Part shown: positions 27,622-36,365 of the stretch, one piece after another
Numbering within the stretch: position 1 is the first letter of the stretch
How the letters are laid out: each line of letters opens with the position of its first letter
Source of the DNA: Acetobacter musti
Lineage (GTDB): Bacteria > Pseudomonadota > Alphaproteobacteria > Acetobacterales > Acetobacteraceae
Assembly: GCF_011516835.1 (NCBI RefSeq)
Contig: NZ_WOTB01000004.1
Span: 124,001 to 188,000, forward strand
Direction of reading: 5' to 3'
DNA length: 64,000 nt
Translations under genes and position numbers: made by a program
The notes under the pieces: generated by a model
Databases searched by the model: none
What the model was told of the DNA's origin: nothing
The model's input: only the letters and a program-made list of their open reading frames with translations

Positions 27622-28794
27622 ATGACGGAGATACATATTCCTGCACGGGAAGACGTCGCGCGTGTTCTTGGTGGAATGATGGATGGCGCGACCGGGAAGC
27701 CGCTGCCGGAGCTGGCCCGGCTGGAGGCCTGTCAGGTCGCGGATGGTCGTCTGCGGGTGACGCTGGCGGTTTCGTCCGACATGGCGCGGCAGCTTGGCCC
27801 GACGGTGACGCGGGCGGAGGAGGCGCTGTCGACGGCGTTCGCGCCGCTGACGGCGTCGATTCTGCTGACCGCACATCGTGACGCGCCTTCCGGGCCGGCC
27901 AGCGGGGGGACTGCCGGGGCGGCACCGGCGGCGCCTGCTCAGGCGGCTGGGGGACACCGGCCGCTGGGTGGTGTGGGACGGAAGCCTGGTGCGGGGGGTG
28001 CGCCGGCGGAGCGTCTTCTGCCTCAGGTTGGCGCTGTAATTGCGGTGGCGTCCGGCAAGGGGGGCGTGGGCAAATCCACGACGGCGGTGAATCTGGCGGT
28101 CGGGCTCGGGATGGAGGGTCTGTCGGTCGGGCTGATGGATGCGGATGTGCATGGTCCGTCGCTGCCGCGGATGCTGGGCACGGCCGGGAAGCCGGAGGTG
28201 CGGGACGGGCTGCTGATGCCGGTTCAGGCCTGGGGGATCAGCGCGATGTCGATCGGGATGCTGGTGGACGAGACGCAGGCGATGATCTGGCGCGGGCCGA
28301 TGGTGATGGGGGCGATCAACCAGTTGCTGGGGGATGTGGCCTGGGGCGATCTGGATGTGCTGGTGATCGACATGCCGCCGGGGACGGGGGATGCGCAGCT
28401 CACTCTGGCGCAGAAGGCGGTTCTGTCGGGGGCGATCATTGTTTCGACGCCGCAGGACATTGCGCTTCTGGATGCGCGGCGCGGGATTGCGATGTTTGAG
28501 AAGACGCGGGTTCCGGTGCTGGGGCTGGTGGAAAACATGTCCTATTTCTGCTGTCCGAACTGCGGGCACCGGACGGAGCTGTTCGGGCATGGCGGGGCGC
28601 GGGACGAGGCGATGCGGCTGAATGTGCCGTTTCTGGGTGAGATTCCGCTGCTGGCGGATATCCGGATGAGCGCGGACAGCGGGGTGCCGATTACGATCGG
28701 AGCGCCGGAGAGCGAGGCGGCGCAGGCGTACCGGATGCTGGCGGCGACGGTGGCCGGGACGATCCGGCGGATCGGGCGCGGGGTCCGGGTGTGA
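27622..28794 (+). CDS. Mrp/ApbC-type Fe-S cluster carrier ATPase
   Basis: The 390-residue protein has an N-terminal MIP18-like domain (about residues 5-85), an Ala/Gly/Pro-rich linker, and a P-loop ATPase with the deviant Walker A VASGKGGVGKSTTA near residue 147. The DMPPGTGDAQLT block and the cluster-binding Cys pair in FCCPNCGHRTE follow. Mrp proteins hold a 4Fe-4S cluster at a dimer interface and deliver it to apo-proteins in the cytoplasm. The ATG at 27622 is chosen, with AAAAAGGG about ten bases upstream; an ATG at 27616 and a GTG at 27598 are also in frame. The exported binding-protein gene follows 48 bases downstream. Confidence 0.93.
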   Translation: MTEIHIPAREDVARVLGGMMDGATGKPLPELARLEACQVADGRLRVTLAVSSDMARQLGPTVTRAEEALSTAFAPLTASILLTAHRDAPSGPASGGTAGAAPAAPAQAAGGHRPLGGVGRKPGAGGAPAERLLPQVGAVIAVASGKGGVGKSTTAVNLAVGLGMEGLSVGLMDADVHGPSLPRMLGTAGKPEVRDGLLMPVQAWGISAMSIGMLVDETQAMIWRGPMVMGAINQLLGDVAWGDLDVLVIDMPPGTGDAQLTLAQKAVLSGAIIVSTPQDIALLDARRGIAMFEKTRVPVLGLVENMSYFCCPNCGHRTELFGHGGARDEAMRLNVPFLGEIPLLADIRMSADSGVPITIGAPESEAAQAYRMLAATVAGTIRRIGRGVRV

Positions 28795-28842
28795 AGGGGT
28801 GCGGCGGCTGGCCGGGGGGTGCTGAGGGGAGCGGAGCGGCGG

Positions 28843-30555
28843 ATGCGGCGTAAGGCTGGTCCGGGAAGGGCCTGTATTGCGCTCGTGTTTTGCGGTGCGG
28901 TGGCTGCGCTGACCGGGGTGGCGCGGGCGGCGGACGCGGGAAATGTCCCCGGGGCAGATGCGGGGCATCGCGGGGGCACGTTGCGGCTGGTGGCGTCCGC
29001 TTCTGCCGGCACGCTTGATCCGCAGATCAACTATTCCGCGCAGTATATCGATCTGTTTGCGAATGTGTATGACGGGCTGACGGGGTTTCGCAAATCCCTG
29101 GGCGATTCCGGCAATGATGTCGTGGCGGATCTCGCGGAGGCTTTGCCTGTGCCGCGGGATGGTGGCCGGACGTGGGTGTTTACGCTGCGGCGGGGCGTCC
29201 GGTTTTCGGACGGGCGGGAGGTGACGGTTGCGGATGTTGCGGCCTCGATGCGGCGTCTGTTCCGGATCGGCTCTCCGACGGCGGGGGCGTTTTATTCGGC
29301 GATTGTCGGTGCGGATCTCTGCATGAAGGCTCCGGAGCGGTGCATGCTGGAGGGCGGCGTGGTCACGGATGCGGAGCGGAACACGGTTACTTTTCATCTG
29401 ACCGCGCCGGATAATGAATTTTTGCAGAAGCTGGCGTTCACGCATGCCAGTATTCTTCCGGCCGGGACGCCGGATCATGATATCGGGAACACTCCGGTGG
29501 CCGGGACGGGGCCTTACCGGATTGTGTCCTATGATCCGAATGGCGGGATGAGGCTGGAGCGCAATCCGTGGTTCCGGCTCTGGAGCGGGGATGCGCAGCC
29601 GGACGGTTATGCGGACCGGATCGAGTATACGTTCGGGATTCCGGACGAGAGTGCGGTGACGGCGGTGGAAAATGGTCAGTATGACTGGATGTATGACCAG
29701 CTTCCGCTGGACCGGCTTGGTGAGCTGGGGGCGCGTTTTACCAGCCAGACGCATGTGAGTCCGCATCCGGTTGCTTACTTTGCGCCGATGAATGTCAATA
29801 TTCCGCCGTTCTCGAACGAGAAGGCGCGGCAGGCTGTGAATTATGCCATGGGGCGTAAGGCGATGGTCATTTTCTATGGCGGTTCCGCGCTGGCCCGGCC
29901 GCTCTGTGACATGATTCCGTCCGCGATTCAGGGGCATGTGGAGCTTTGTCCGTATTCCGCCGGGGCTGATTTCGGGCATCCGGCGGCCCGGTGGCAGGCT
30001 CCCGACCTGGAGCGGGCGAAGGCTCTGGTTCGGGAAAGCGGCACTGCCGGTCAGAAAGTTACGGTGATTGTCTCCAATGGCAGTGTTGATCTTGCGATGG
30101 GGAACTACATGCGAGACACGCTGGAGGAGATTGGCTACCGGGCTTCGGTGAGGGCGCTGAGTCCGGGGATTATGTTTCCCTATATTCAGAACAGCGCGAA
30201 TCATGTGCAGATTTCTCTGAAGAGCTGGGCGGCGGATTATCCCTCGCCGTCGAATTTTCTCGATGCGCTGCTGGGGTGTGAGAATTTTCATCCGGGTTCG
30301 GACAGTTCGGTCAATATGCCGGGGTTTTGCGACCGGGCCGTGCAGGCGGTGATGGACCGGGCGAAATCGGATGTTTCGCTGTCGGCTGAGCAGACGCTGG
30401 AGCTCTGGCGTGAGGCGGATGCGCGTGTGATGCGGCTGTCGCCGATTGCGCCGGTTATTGAAATGAATGTGGTGTCGCTGACGTCACGCCGGCTGGGGAA
30501 TTTTTTCTATACGAATGTGTACGGGCTGCTGTTTTCGAAGGTGTGGGTTCAGTAG
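28843..30555 (+). CDS. ABC transporter periplasmic substrate-binding protein, family 5 (peptide/nickel type)
   Basis: The 570-residue protein has a signal peptide (residues 1-29, cleavage after GVARA) and the SBP_bac_5 fold: GGTLRLVASASAGTLDPQ at the mature N-terminus, then TWVFTLRRGVRFSDG and VAGTGPYRIVSYDPNGG. Relatives bind oligopeptides, opines, nickel or sugars in the periplasm and feed an ABC permease. No permease or ATPase gene is adjacent, so it is an orphan receptor. The ATG at 28843 is preferred to the GTG at 28819, because GGAGCGGAG precedes it and the signal peptide then starts MRRK. It is 48 bases after the mrp gene. Cysteine pairs at several points suggest disulfides. Confidence 0.9.
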   Translation: MRRKAGPGRACIALVFCGAVAALTGVARAADAGNVPGADAGHRGGTLRLVASASAGTLDPQINYSAQYIDLFANVYDGLTGFRKSLGDSGNDVVADLAEALPVPRDGGRTWVFTLRRGVRFSDGREVTVADVAASMRRLFRIGSPTAGAFYSAIVGADLCMKAPERCMLEGGVVTDAERNTVTFHLTAPDNEFLQKLAFTHASILPAGTPDHDIGNTPVAGTGPYRIVSYDPNGGMRLERNPWFRLWSGDAQPDGYADRIEYTFGIPDESAVTAVENGQYDWMYDQLPLDRLGELGARFTSQTHVSPHPVAYFAPMNVNIPPFSNEKARQAVNYAMGRKAMVIFYGGSALARPLCDMIPSAIQGHVELCPYSAGADFGHPAARWQAPDLERAKALVRESGTAGQKVTVIVSNGSVDLAMGNYMRDTLEEIGYRASVRALSPGIMFPYIQNSANHVQISLKSWAADYPSPSNFLDALLGCENFHPGSDSSVNMPGFCDRAVQAVMDRAKSDVSLSAEQTLELWREADARVMRLSPIAPVIEMNVVSLTSRRLGNFFYTNVYGLLFSKVWVQ

Positions 30556-30597
30556 GGGTATGCGCTGGGTCGGTCGGGTATGTCGCGATAAAACTGA

Positions 30598-30679
30598 TAA
30601 AAGTTTTTGGTGAAGCTTTTTTCAAAAAGCTTCAGAAGACGCCGCCTTTTTGAAAAAAGGCGGCACCCAAAAACTTCTT
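30598..30679 (+). repeat. Family B repeat (orientation 1)
   Basis: Outer arms AAAAGTTTTTGGTG and CACCCAAAAACTT enclose two hairpins, GAAGCTTTTTTC/AAAAAGCTTC and GCCGCCTTTTT/AAAAAAGGCGGC. It starts 43 bases after the binding-protein stop. Confidence 0.9.
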
Positions 30680-30698
30680 TATGTTTTCAGGATACTGC

Positions 30699-30742
30699 GT
30701 CCCTTTGTGGGGTTCGGGGCAAGGCCCCGGAAAACTGCCGGG
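30699..30742 (-). repeat. Family A repeat, partial half-unit
   Basis: GTCCCTTTGTGGGG followed by GGGGCAAGGCCCC; only one arm of the CAAAGGG hairpin remains. It abuts the family B element. Confidence 0.6.
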
Positions 30743-30776
30743 CTGTAACCCACGTGTCTGCAAAAGCTGTAAACGC

Positions 30777-30805
30777 AAAAAAGGCCGGGGATATCCCGGC
30801 CTTTC
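30777..30805. terminator. Bidirectional intrinsic terminator
   Basis: AGGCCGGG and CCCGGCCT form a strong stem flanked by six A on the left, so the minus strand reads stem plus TTTTTT. It serves mainly the minus-strand gene ending at 30852 and possibly the plus-strand binding-protein gene. Confidence 0.8.
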
Positions 30806-30851
30806 TCTGCACCGTTTTCCCGCGCGGAGCGGGGAAGAGGTGTCGGCAGTC

Positions 30852-31145
30852 TCAGTTCGGGGAAGATGTCGTTGACGTGTCTTCCGTCGAGGCGGCTTTT
30901 TTCTTCTTGTGGTGATGCTTGCCGTGGTGCTTGCGGGTCTTCTTTTTTGACGTATCGGTTTCTTCCGACGTGGTGGCGGGCGCGGCGGTTGCGTCCGTGG
31001 CCGGCGCGGTCGTGGTTGCCGGTGCTGTTTCCGCAGGGGCGGCCGGCGGCGGCTCGGCTGTGGCGGTCTGCGCGAAAGCAGGGACGGCTGACGCGCCGGT
31101 GAGGGCGATCAGGGACAGGGCCGCGAAAAGACGGGATGATTTCAT
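30852..31145 (-). CDS. Small exported protein with Ala/Thr-rich middle and Lys/His-rich tail
   Basis: I do not recognise a family. The 97-residue product has a clear signal peptide (cleavage after PAFA near residue 25), a mature part rich in Ala, Pro and Thr, then a basic cluster KKKTRKHHGKHHHKKKK near residues 67-83, and a Ser/Thr tail. The His/Lys cluster could bind metal ions, nucleic acid or the anionic cell surface. The ATG at 31145 has GGAG eight bases upstream, and a strong terminator follows the stop, so it is a real, singly transcribed gene. Its 5' region is an AT-rich gap of 445 bases. Confidence 0.75.
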   Translation of the reverse strand: MKSSRLFAALSLIALTGASAVPAFAQTATAEPPPAAPAETAPATTTAPATDATAAPATTSEETDTSKKKTRKHHGKHHHKKKKAASTEDTSTTSSPN

Positions 31146-31591
31146 GGAACAGTCTCCAGTAAACACAAACGGGCTTCCACCTCTGGTTGCGGAAGCATCC
31201 GCGTGTACCGGGTTGAAACCAGTTGGAGGCTCGTCTATCATAGTGTTGCCGGACTGTCTCGGATTAACTTTTCATCATGGCGGAATTTCAGGGTCGTAAT
31301 GCCTTAATTTCAGCATAATCGCTCTGCAAACGGGATCGAATTCATGGTGATGTGTGATTTTTATTCTTTCTTTGAATTACATCGTGTTATGTGTTGGTAA
31401 TTATGTTTAATAAAAGGTGATTTCATGCGTGCAAATTTGTACATTCAGGAAATATATGGCGATTGTATTTTAATAATATATCTTTCTTATTGATATTCGT
31501 TGCGGGTTTCTCTTTTTGGAAAATCCGTATATTTCGATCTTTCGTCCTGTTGTTGTTTTTTTCATGAGAAGCTGTCGTGCTTTGGGGCGGA
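31146..31591. other. AT-rich gap with no assured gene
   Basis: This region is upstream of the exported basic protein and downstream of gpsA. It is unusually AT-rich from about 31300 to 31560. One possible 22-codon frame, 31425-31493, has AAAGGTGA before an ATG, but no similarity is seen. No repeat family copy is present. Confidence 0.5.
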
Positions 31592-32560
31592 TTATCCGGC
31601 CGGATATTCTTCGCCGACGGGGCGTGCGAGCAGACGTTCGATGGCGTTTCCGACGGTGATTGCGCCGGAGACGAGATCGGCGACGGCGTCGATGACGGGG
31701 ACCGGGACGGTTCTGGTCCGTGCGAGTTCGGCGAGGGCGCCGGCGGTGGGGACGCCTTCCGCGACGCCGCCCAGGGTGGAGAGGGTTTCGTCCAGTGTCA
31801 GGCCGGAGCCAAGGGCGAGGCCGGTGCGGAAGTTTCGCGATGCGTTTCCGGTGCAGGTCAGCAGGAGGTCTCCCATGCCTGCCAGGCCGGCGATTGTTGC
31901 CGGGGTGCCGCCGAGGGCGGCCGCGAGCCGGCTGATTTCGGCCAGGCCGCGTGTGACGAGGGCGGCGCGGGCGTTTTCACCGAGACCGGCGCCGATGGTG
32001 GCGCCGGCTGCGATGGCGATGACGTTTTTCGCCGCGCCGCCGAGCTGGACGCCGGCTGTGTCCGCGCTGTCGTAGAGGCGGAATGAGGGCGTTCCCAGCA
32101 TGTCCGCGAGCGCGCGGGCGAGGCCGGGTGTCTCTGAGGCGATGACGGCGGCGGCGGGGAGACCGGCGGCGATTTCGTGCGCGAAATTGGGGCCTGAGAG
32201 GACAGCGGCGGTGGCTTCGGGGTGGATGTCGCGCAGGATGTCGAGCGGGAAGCGCAGGCTGTGGGGTTCGACGCCTTTGCAGCAGAGGACGATGGGGGCG
32301 GTGGCTTCGATCCGGGCGAGGGTGGCCGGGAGATACTGCATCGGCGTGGCGATGAGGAGCATGTCGGCGTGTTCGGGTCTGTCGCCGCTGATACGGATCA
32401 GGTCGGGGAGCGGGTGATCGGGGAGGCGGGGCATGGCGCCGTTCGGCAGGCGGGCGGCAGGGTTGCGGGCCTGGAGATGCACGTCCGCGCCGGTGCGGGC
32501 GGCCTGGAGGGCCAGCGCGAGGCCCCATGATCCTGCGCCGATGACGGCGATCCGTTTCAT
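31592..32560 (-). CDS. gpsA: Glycerol-3-phosphate dehydrogenase [NAD(P)+]
   Basis: The 322-residue protein has MKRIAVIGAGSWGLALA at the start (NAD(P)-binding GxGxxG), GPNFAHEIAAGLPAAA, the catalytic Lys in GGAAKNVIAIAAG and the GNASRNFRTG block. It reduces dihydroxyacetone phosphate to sn-glycerol 3-phosphate for phospholipid synthesis. The ATG at 32560 overlaps the rlmJ stop as ATGA, so the two genes are translationally coupled. The frame is open further upstream within rlmJ but those codons are not GpsA-like. Length is normal. Confidence 0.96.
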   Translation of the reverse strand: MKRIAVIGAGSWGLALALQAARTGADVHLQARNPAARLPNGAMPRLPDHPLPDLIRISGDRPEHADMLLIATPMQYLPATLARIEATAPIVLCCKGVEPHSLRFPLDILRDIHPEATAAVLSGPNFAHEIAAGLPAAAVIASETPGLARALADMLGTPSFRLYDSADTAGVQLGGAAKNVIAIAAGATIGAGLGENARAALVTRGLAEISRLAAALGGTPATIAGLAGMGDLLLTCTGNASRNFRTGLALGSGLTLDETLSTLGGVAEGVPTAGALAELARTRTVPVPVIDAVADLVSGAITVGNAIERLLARPVGEEYPAG

Positions 32561-33420
32561 TCCGGTACGACCCATTCCACGGCCCATTCCACGCTGGTTT
32601 CTGTTTCGTCTTCCGCGAGATATGGGCGCAGGGCGCCGAGAATGGAACGGGCTTCGTCTTCAAACTGCCAGGGGGGATTTGCGATGAGCAGGCCGCATCC
32701 GTTCAGTCTGGTCGGGTCGAGTGGCGGGCGGAGGGTAAGTTCGGCGGTGAGCAGATTGCGCTGGCCGGCGTCTTTCAGCCTGTTCAGGAAGGCGCGGGGC
32801 GGGGCGCGGTGTTTGATCGGGTACCAGGCGGCGACGATGCCGCCGGGGAAGCGGGTTCGGGCGGTGATGATGGCGTTGGCCAGGCGGGCGAATTCGTCGC
32901 CCTGTTCGAAGGGCGGGTCCATGAGGGTGAGGCCGCGTTTCGCCGTGCGGGGCGGGAGGAAGGCGGTGAGGGCGCTGTAGCCGTCGCGGGCGTGGACGGA
33001 GACGGCGTGATTGTTGCGGAACAGGGCTCTGAGGCTGCGCTGGTCTTCGGGGTGGAGTTCGCAGCAGGTGAGGGTGTCGCCGGGGCGGAGGAGTTTTGCC
33101 ACCAGTTCGGGGGAGCCGGGGTAGACGAGTTTGCCGTGATGGGCGCGGATGGTGTCGCGGACGATGGTGAGCCAGGGTTGCAGGGGGGCGAGGTCGGGCG
33201 CGTCCGGGCTGGTGTCCAGCAGGCGGCCGATGCCGTCGCGCCATTCGCCGGTGGCCTGGGCCTGCGGTCCGGAGAGGTCGTAGGCGCCGATGCCGGCGTG
33301 GGTGTCGAGGACGGCGAACGGGGTGGCCTTGCGGCGGAGCGCGCCGATGAGGGCGGCGAGCAGGGCGTGTTTCATGACGTCGGCGAAGTTGCCGGCGTGG
33401 TAGGCGTGTCGGTAGTTCAA
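32557..33420 (-). CDS. rlmJ: 23S rRNA (adenine-2030-N6)-methyltransferase RlmJ
   Basis: The 287-residue protein starts (L/M)NYRHAYHAGNFADVMKH, the exact family N-terminus, and has the SAM-binding LDTHAGIGAYDL and the catalytic LMDPPFE motif near residue 168. RlmJ methylates A2030 of 23S rRNA. The start codon is TTG at 33420, which is required by the family alignment; no ATG fits. It is coupled to gpsA by an ATGA overlap. This TTG may keep its expression low relative to gpsA. Confidence 0.94.
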   Translation of the reverse strand: MNYRHAYHAGNFADVMKHALLAALIGALRRKATPFAVLDTHAGIGAYDLSGPQAQATGEWRDGIGRLLDTSPDAPDLAPLQPWLTIVRDTIRAHHGKLVYPGSPELVAKLLRPGDTLTCCELHPEDQRSLRALFRNNHAVSVHARDGYSALTAFLPPRTAKRGLTLMDPPFEQGDEFARLANAIITARTRFPGGIVAAWYPIKHRAPPRAFLNRLKDAGQRNLLTAELTLRPPLDPTRLNGCGLLIANPPWQFEDEARSILGALRPYLAEDETETSVEWAVEWVVPE

Positions 33421-33660
33421 CGGTGTCTCACTCGCGGTTGTCTCGCCGGGGGCCGGGCGCTCTCCGGGTACTCTGTCGGGGGTGCCCTGTCGGGTGGTGG
33501 TTGTTCCGGCGGTTATACACCGGTTCTGCGATCGTCACGAAGTCGGGACGATCGCGCCTTGCGGGCGGTGTGGTCCTCGGGCATCGTCCGGGATGAGGAC
33601 GGGTTCGAAACGGTTTTGTGGCGGGCCTGGACAGACCAGATGGGCAGAGGGTTATCTTTC

Positions 33661-33870
33661 ATGAAGGCAGGGCTTTTTTCGGGGTTTCTGGCACTGGTGA
33701 TCGGGACGGCGGCGGTTGCGCCGTCTGTGCTGGTCGGGACGGCGGATGCGGCGCCGTGCCGGGACGACAAGGGCAAGTTTACGAAGTGTCCGCCGAAGAA
33801 GCCGGTGAAGTGTCGTGATGCGAAAGGGCGTTATACGAAATGTTCCGCGGATGCCGGCGGTGAGGGCTGA
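33661..33870 (+). CDS. Small exported Cys-repeat protein
   Basis: I do not recognise a family. The 69-residue product has a signal peptide (about residues 1-30, ending TADA) and a mature part of two near-identical repeats, CRDDKGKFTKC and CRDAKGRYTKC, joined by a PPKKPVK linker. Each repeat could form one disulfide or bind a metal. The ATG at 33661 is taken because it begins the signal peptide; an in-frame ATG at 33640 adds seven residues. The nucleoside-hydrolase-like gene starts one base after its stop, so the two are almost certainly co-transcribed and may work together in the periplasm. Confidence 0.7.
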   Translation: MKAGLFSGFLALVIGTAAVAPSVLVGTADAAPCRDDKGKFTKCPPKKPVKCRDAKGRYTKCSADAGGEG

Positions 33871-33871
33871 G

Positions 33872-35011
33872 ATGCGGAGCGTGAGGCGGCTGGCTTTCGG
33901 GCTGGCGATGGGGCTTTGTCTGTCCGTATCCGGTGTGGCGGCTGGCGTGTCTGCGGCGGCGGAGCCGGCCCGCAAGGTGATCGTGGACGATGACGGGTTT
34001 GGTCTTGCCCAGTGGATGCTGTTGCAGGCGCCGGGTGTGGATGTGCTCGGGATTGCGGTGGTCAGTGGCGATGTCTGGCGTGACGAGGGGGTGGCGCAGG
34101 CGCTGCGGGGTGTTGAGATTGCGCATCGCACGGATGTTCCGGTTCTGAAAGGCGCTGTTTATCCGCTGCTGAATTCGGAGAAGCTGACGGATCGCTGGGA
34201 GGCGCTTTACGGGAAGCTGGTCTGGAAAGGCGCGTGGATGAAGCAGTGGGTCGAGCCGACCGCGCAGGGTCTGCTGTCCTATCATGCGCCGGATGTGGTG
34301 CCGGATCTGCCGGAGGGGAATCCGGTGACGAAGGCGTCCGATGAGTCGGCGGTTCTGTTCATGATCCGCAAGGTTCATGAGTTTCCGGGGCAGGTGACGA
34401 TCATTGCGACGGGGCCGATGACGGATCTGGCGCTGGCGCAGCGGATTGATCCGTCCTTTGCCGGGCTGGCGAAGGAGCTGGTCTATATGGGGGGCAGTCT
34501 GAATCCGCAGCAGGTCCGGGGCGATAATGCGGCGGCGGAGTTTGCGCGGGAGTTTGCCAATTCTCCGCGGCGGGAGTTCAATTTCCGCTTTGATCCGGAA
34601 GCGGCGAGCATTGTTTTCCGGGCGCCGTGGAAGCGGATTGTGTCGGTTCCGGTGGACCCGTCGACGGCGACGGAGGTGACGCCGGAGCTTCTGCGTCGTC
34701 TGGCGGCGGCTAATCCGGCTTTCGCGGATGCGGTGAAGCGGAAGCAGCCGGGTTTCCCGCTCTGGGATGAGATTGCGGCGGCGGTCTGGCTCGATCCGAA
34801 GCTGATCACGAAGAGTGAGGAGCTTTATGTGGATGTGAACAGTCAGTTCGGGGCAGGGTATGGCGATATGCTGTCCTGGCGGCCGGGTTATCAGCCGGAC
34901 ATGGATGAGCAGAAGGAGGTTGTGGTGCGGAGTGTGGATGTTCCGCGTCTGGAGCAGAAGATTGTCGATCTGCTGAGCCGGAAGCTGCCGCCTGCGAAGC
35001 AGGTCCATTAG
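33872..35011 (+). CDS. Exported nucleoside hydrolase-like protein with altered metal site
   Basis: The 379-residue protein has a signal peptide (about residues 1-30) and a nucleoside hydrolase (IunH) fold: KVIVDDDGFG at the mature N-terminus, VLGIAVVSGDVW, TIIATGPMTDLA, YMGGSL and FPLWDEIAAAVWLDP. IunH enzymes split ribonucleosides to base and ribose using a Ca2+ held by a DxDxGxDD motif. Here that motif reads DDDGFGLAQ, so the two distal Asp residues are replaced; metal binding may be changed. The ATG at 33872 follows the stop of the small Cys-repeat gene by one base, with GGTGAGGG just upstream. It may be a salvage enzyme in the periplasm or a repurposed fold. Confidence 0.8.
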   Translation: MRSVRRLAFGLAMGLCLSVSGVAAGVSAAAEPARKVIVDDDGFGLAQWMLLQAPGVDVLGIAVVSGDVWRDEGVAQALRGVEIAHRTDVPVLKGAVYPLLNSEKLTDRWEALYGKLVWKGAWMKQWVEPTAQGLLSYHAPDVVPDLPEGNPVTKASDESAVLFMIRKVHEFPGQVTIIATGPMTDLALAQRIDPSFAGLAKELVYMGGSLNPQQVRGDNAAAEFAREFANSPRREFNFRFDPEAASIVFRAPWKRIVSVPVDPSTATEVTPELLRRLAAANPAFADAVKRKQPGFPLWDEIAAAVWLDPKLITKSEELYVDVNSQFGAGYGDMLSWRPGYQPDMDEQKEVVVRSVDVPRLEQKIVDLLSRKLPPAKQVH

Positions 35012-35038
35012 AGGCTGTTTCAAAAGCCTTAAATGTAC

Positions 35039-35079
35039 AAAAACTCTCATAACAGACTGATGATGTTATGAGAGTTTTT
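35039..35079. terminator. Strong intrinsic terminator after the nucleoside hydrolase-like gene
   Basis: AAAAACTCTCATAACA and its exact complement TGTTATGAGAGTTTTT form a 16-base perfect stem with a nine-base loop, 28 bases after the stop. The T-rich and A-rich ends make it work on both strands. Confidence 0.85.
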
Positions 35080-35150
35080 GAGTTCCGGCCATCTGCCTGC
35101 CTCAGTCAGATCCGGAGAATACTTTGCGATAAGCTTTTGATAAAAAATAA

Positions 35151-35231
35151 TAAAAGTTTCCGGGGGCCGTCTTTTTTCAGAAAGGCGGCGTTCTCTGAAG
35201 CTTTTTGAAAAAAGCTTCACCAAAAACTTTT
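35151..35231 (-). repeat. Family B repeat (orientation 2)
   Basis: AAAAGTTTCCGGGGGCCGTC, then AAAGGCGGC, GAAGCTTTTTGAAAAAAGCTTC arms and CACCAAAAACTTTT. The left hairpin is worn, the right one intact. Confidence 0.85.
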
Positions 35232-35279
35232 GTTTTTTCAGGGATTGTTGTGGGGTGCGGGCTACGGTCCGAAAGACTG

Positions 35280-36365
35280 TTACGCCGGTGAGGATCGTTC
35301 CAGACGTTCCAGCAATGAGAAGCCTGTTTTTCTGAAAATTTCCTCGCCATAGCGTGACAGAACGAGTTCACGCGCCTGCGTTCCCATTCCTGCCAGGGCG
35401 TCCGGTTTCTGCAGGGCGTGGTGCAGGGCCGCTGCGAGGGCCGCGGGGTCTTCGGGGGGAACGTGCCAGCCGGTGAGGCCGTCCTCGATGGAGTAATTCA
35501 TTTCGCCGACCTGCGAGCCGATGACGGGGAGGCCGGCGAGCATGGCTTCATGGGCGGCGATGCAGAAGCCTTCCCAGCGGGAGGGCTGCAGATAGAGGTG
35601 CAGGCTGGTCAGAAATTCGTTCGTGCGGGCGGTGAAGCCGGGCAGGTGGACGCGGTCGGCGAGGCCGTGCCGGGCGATGATGGCTTCGAGTTCGGCGCGC
35701 TGCTGTCCCTCGCCGGCGATGATCAGTTCGAAGCGGGGGAGATCCGCTGTTTTCAGGCGTGCGATGGCGTGCAGGAGTTCGGCGTAGCCTTTGACCGGGT
35801 GGAGGCGTCCGAGCGAGCCGAGCCGGATGGTTTCTCCGGGTGTCCATGGTCTGGCCTGTGGCGCGGAAGGCTTTGCGCAGAAGATCGGCCAGCAGGCGAG
35901 GCGGGAGGCGGGGATGGAGAGGGAGGTGCGCGTGACTTCGGTGACGTAGCGGGAATCGCCGACCCAGAAGCAGGACAGATTCCGGAATGCGCGGAGCAGC
36001 AGGCGGTTTCCTGGCTTCAGCCGGGCGGAGTGCTGCCAGCTGGCGACGGGGACGCGGAGGCGGCGGCCGGCCTGCTGGCCGAGAATCGTGGCGCGGGTCA
36101 GGGATGTCCAGAGATGGGTGGGCCGCCAGGCGCGCAGGGTCCGCGTCAGCCAGAGACTGGCCCGCAGGTGGTCGTGCAGTCCGGCGGTGCAGGTGAAGAC
36201 GTCCAGCCCGGCGGCGCGCATGGGGGGCTCCGCGAGGCCGTCGCGCCGGGCGAGAGCGAAGATGGCCACTTCGTGCCCGGCTTCACGGAAGACGCCGGTG
36301 ATGGAGGGGACCGGAAAGGCCGCGCCTCCGCCTTCAAGTGAATTGATCACATAGGCGATACGCAT
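35280..36365 (-). CDS. Glycosyltransferase family 4 (GT-B)
   Basis: The 361-residue protein begins MRIAYVINSLEGGGAA, has the second Rossmann domain with LGSLGRLHPVKGY near residue 180, and the catalytic EX7E motif in WEGFCIAAHEAMLAG near residue 280. It is a retaining GT4 enzyme, likely adding a sugar to a cell-surface glycan from a nucleotide-sugar donor. The ATG at 36365 is chosen because it begins the Rossmann strand; ATGs at 36383 and 36401 are also in frame and none has a good ribosome binding site. It stands alone, with a family B repeat downstream. Confidence 0.87.
   Translation of the reverse strand: MRIAYVINSLEGGGAAFPVPSITGVFREAGHEVAIFALARRDGLAEPPMRAAGLDVFTCTAGLHDHLRASLWLTRTLRAWRPTHLWTSLTRATILGQQAGRRLRVPVASWQHSARLKPGNRLLLRAFRNLSCFWVGDSRYVTEVTRTSLSIPASRLACWPIFCAKPSAPQARPWTPGETIRLGSLGRLHPVKGYAELLHAIARLKTADLPRFELIIAGEGQQRAELEAIIARHGLADRVHLPGFTARTNEFLTSLHLYLQPSRWEGFCIAAHEAMLAGLPVIGSQVGEMNYSIEDGLTGWHVPPEDPAALAAALHHALQKPDALAGMGTQARELVLSRYGEEIFRKTGFSLLERLERSSPA

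Noticed and set aside
27391..30291. Minus-strand open frame of 966 codons
   Set aside because: Antisense to mrp and the binding-protein gene; the product is Arg/His/Pro-rich without any domain, as expected opposite GC-rich genes.
31500..32086. Plus-strand frames opposite gpsA
   Set aside because: gpsA has all family motifs; the opposing frames have none.
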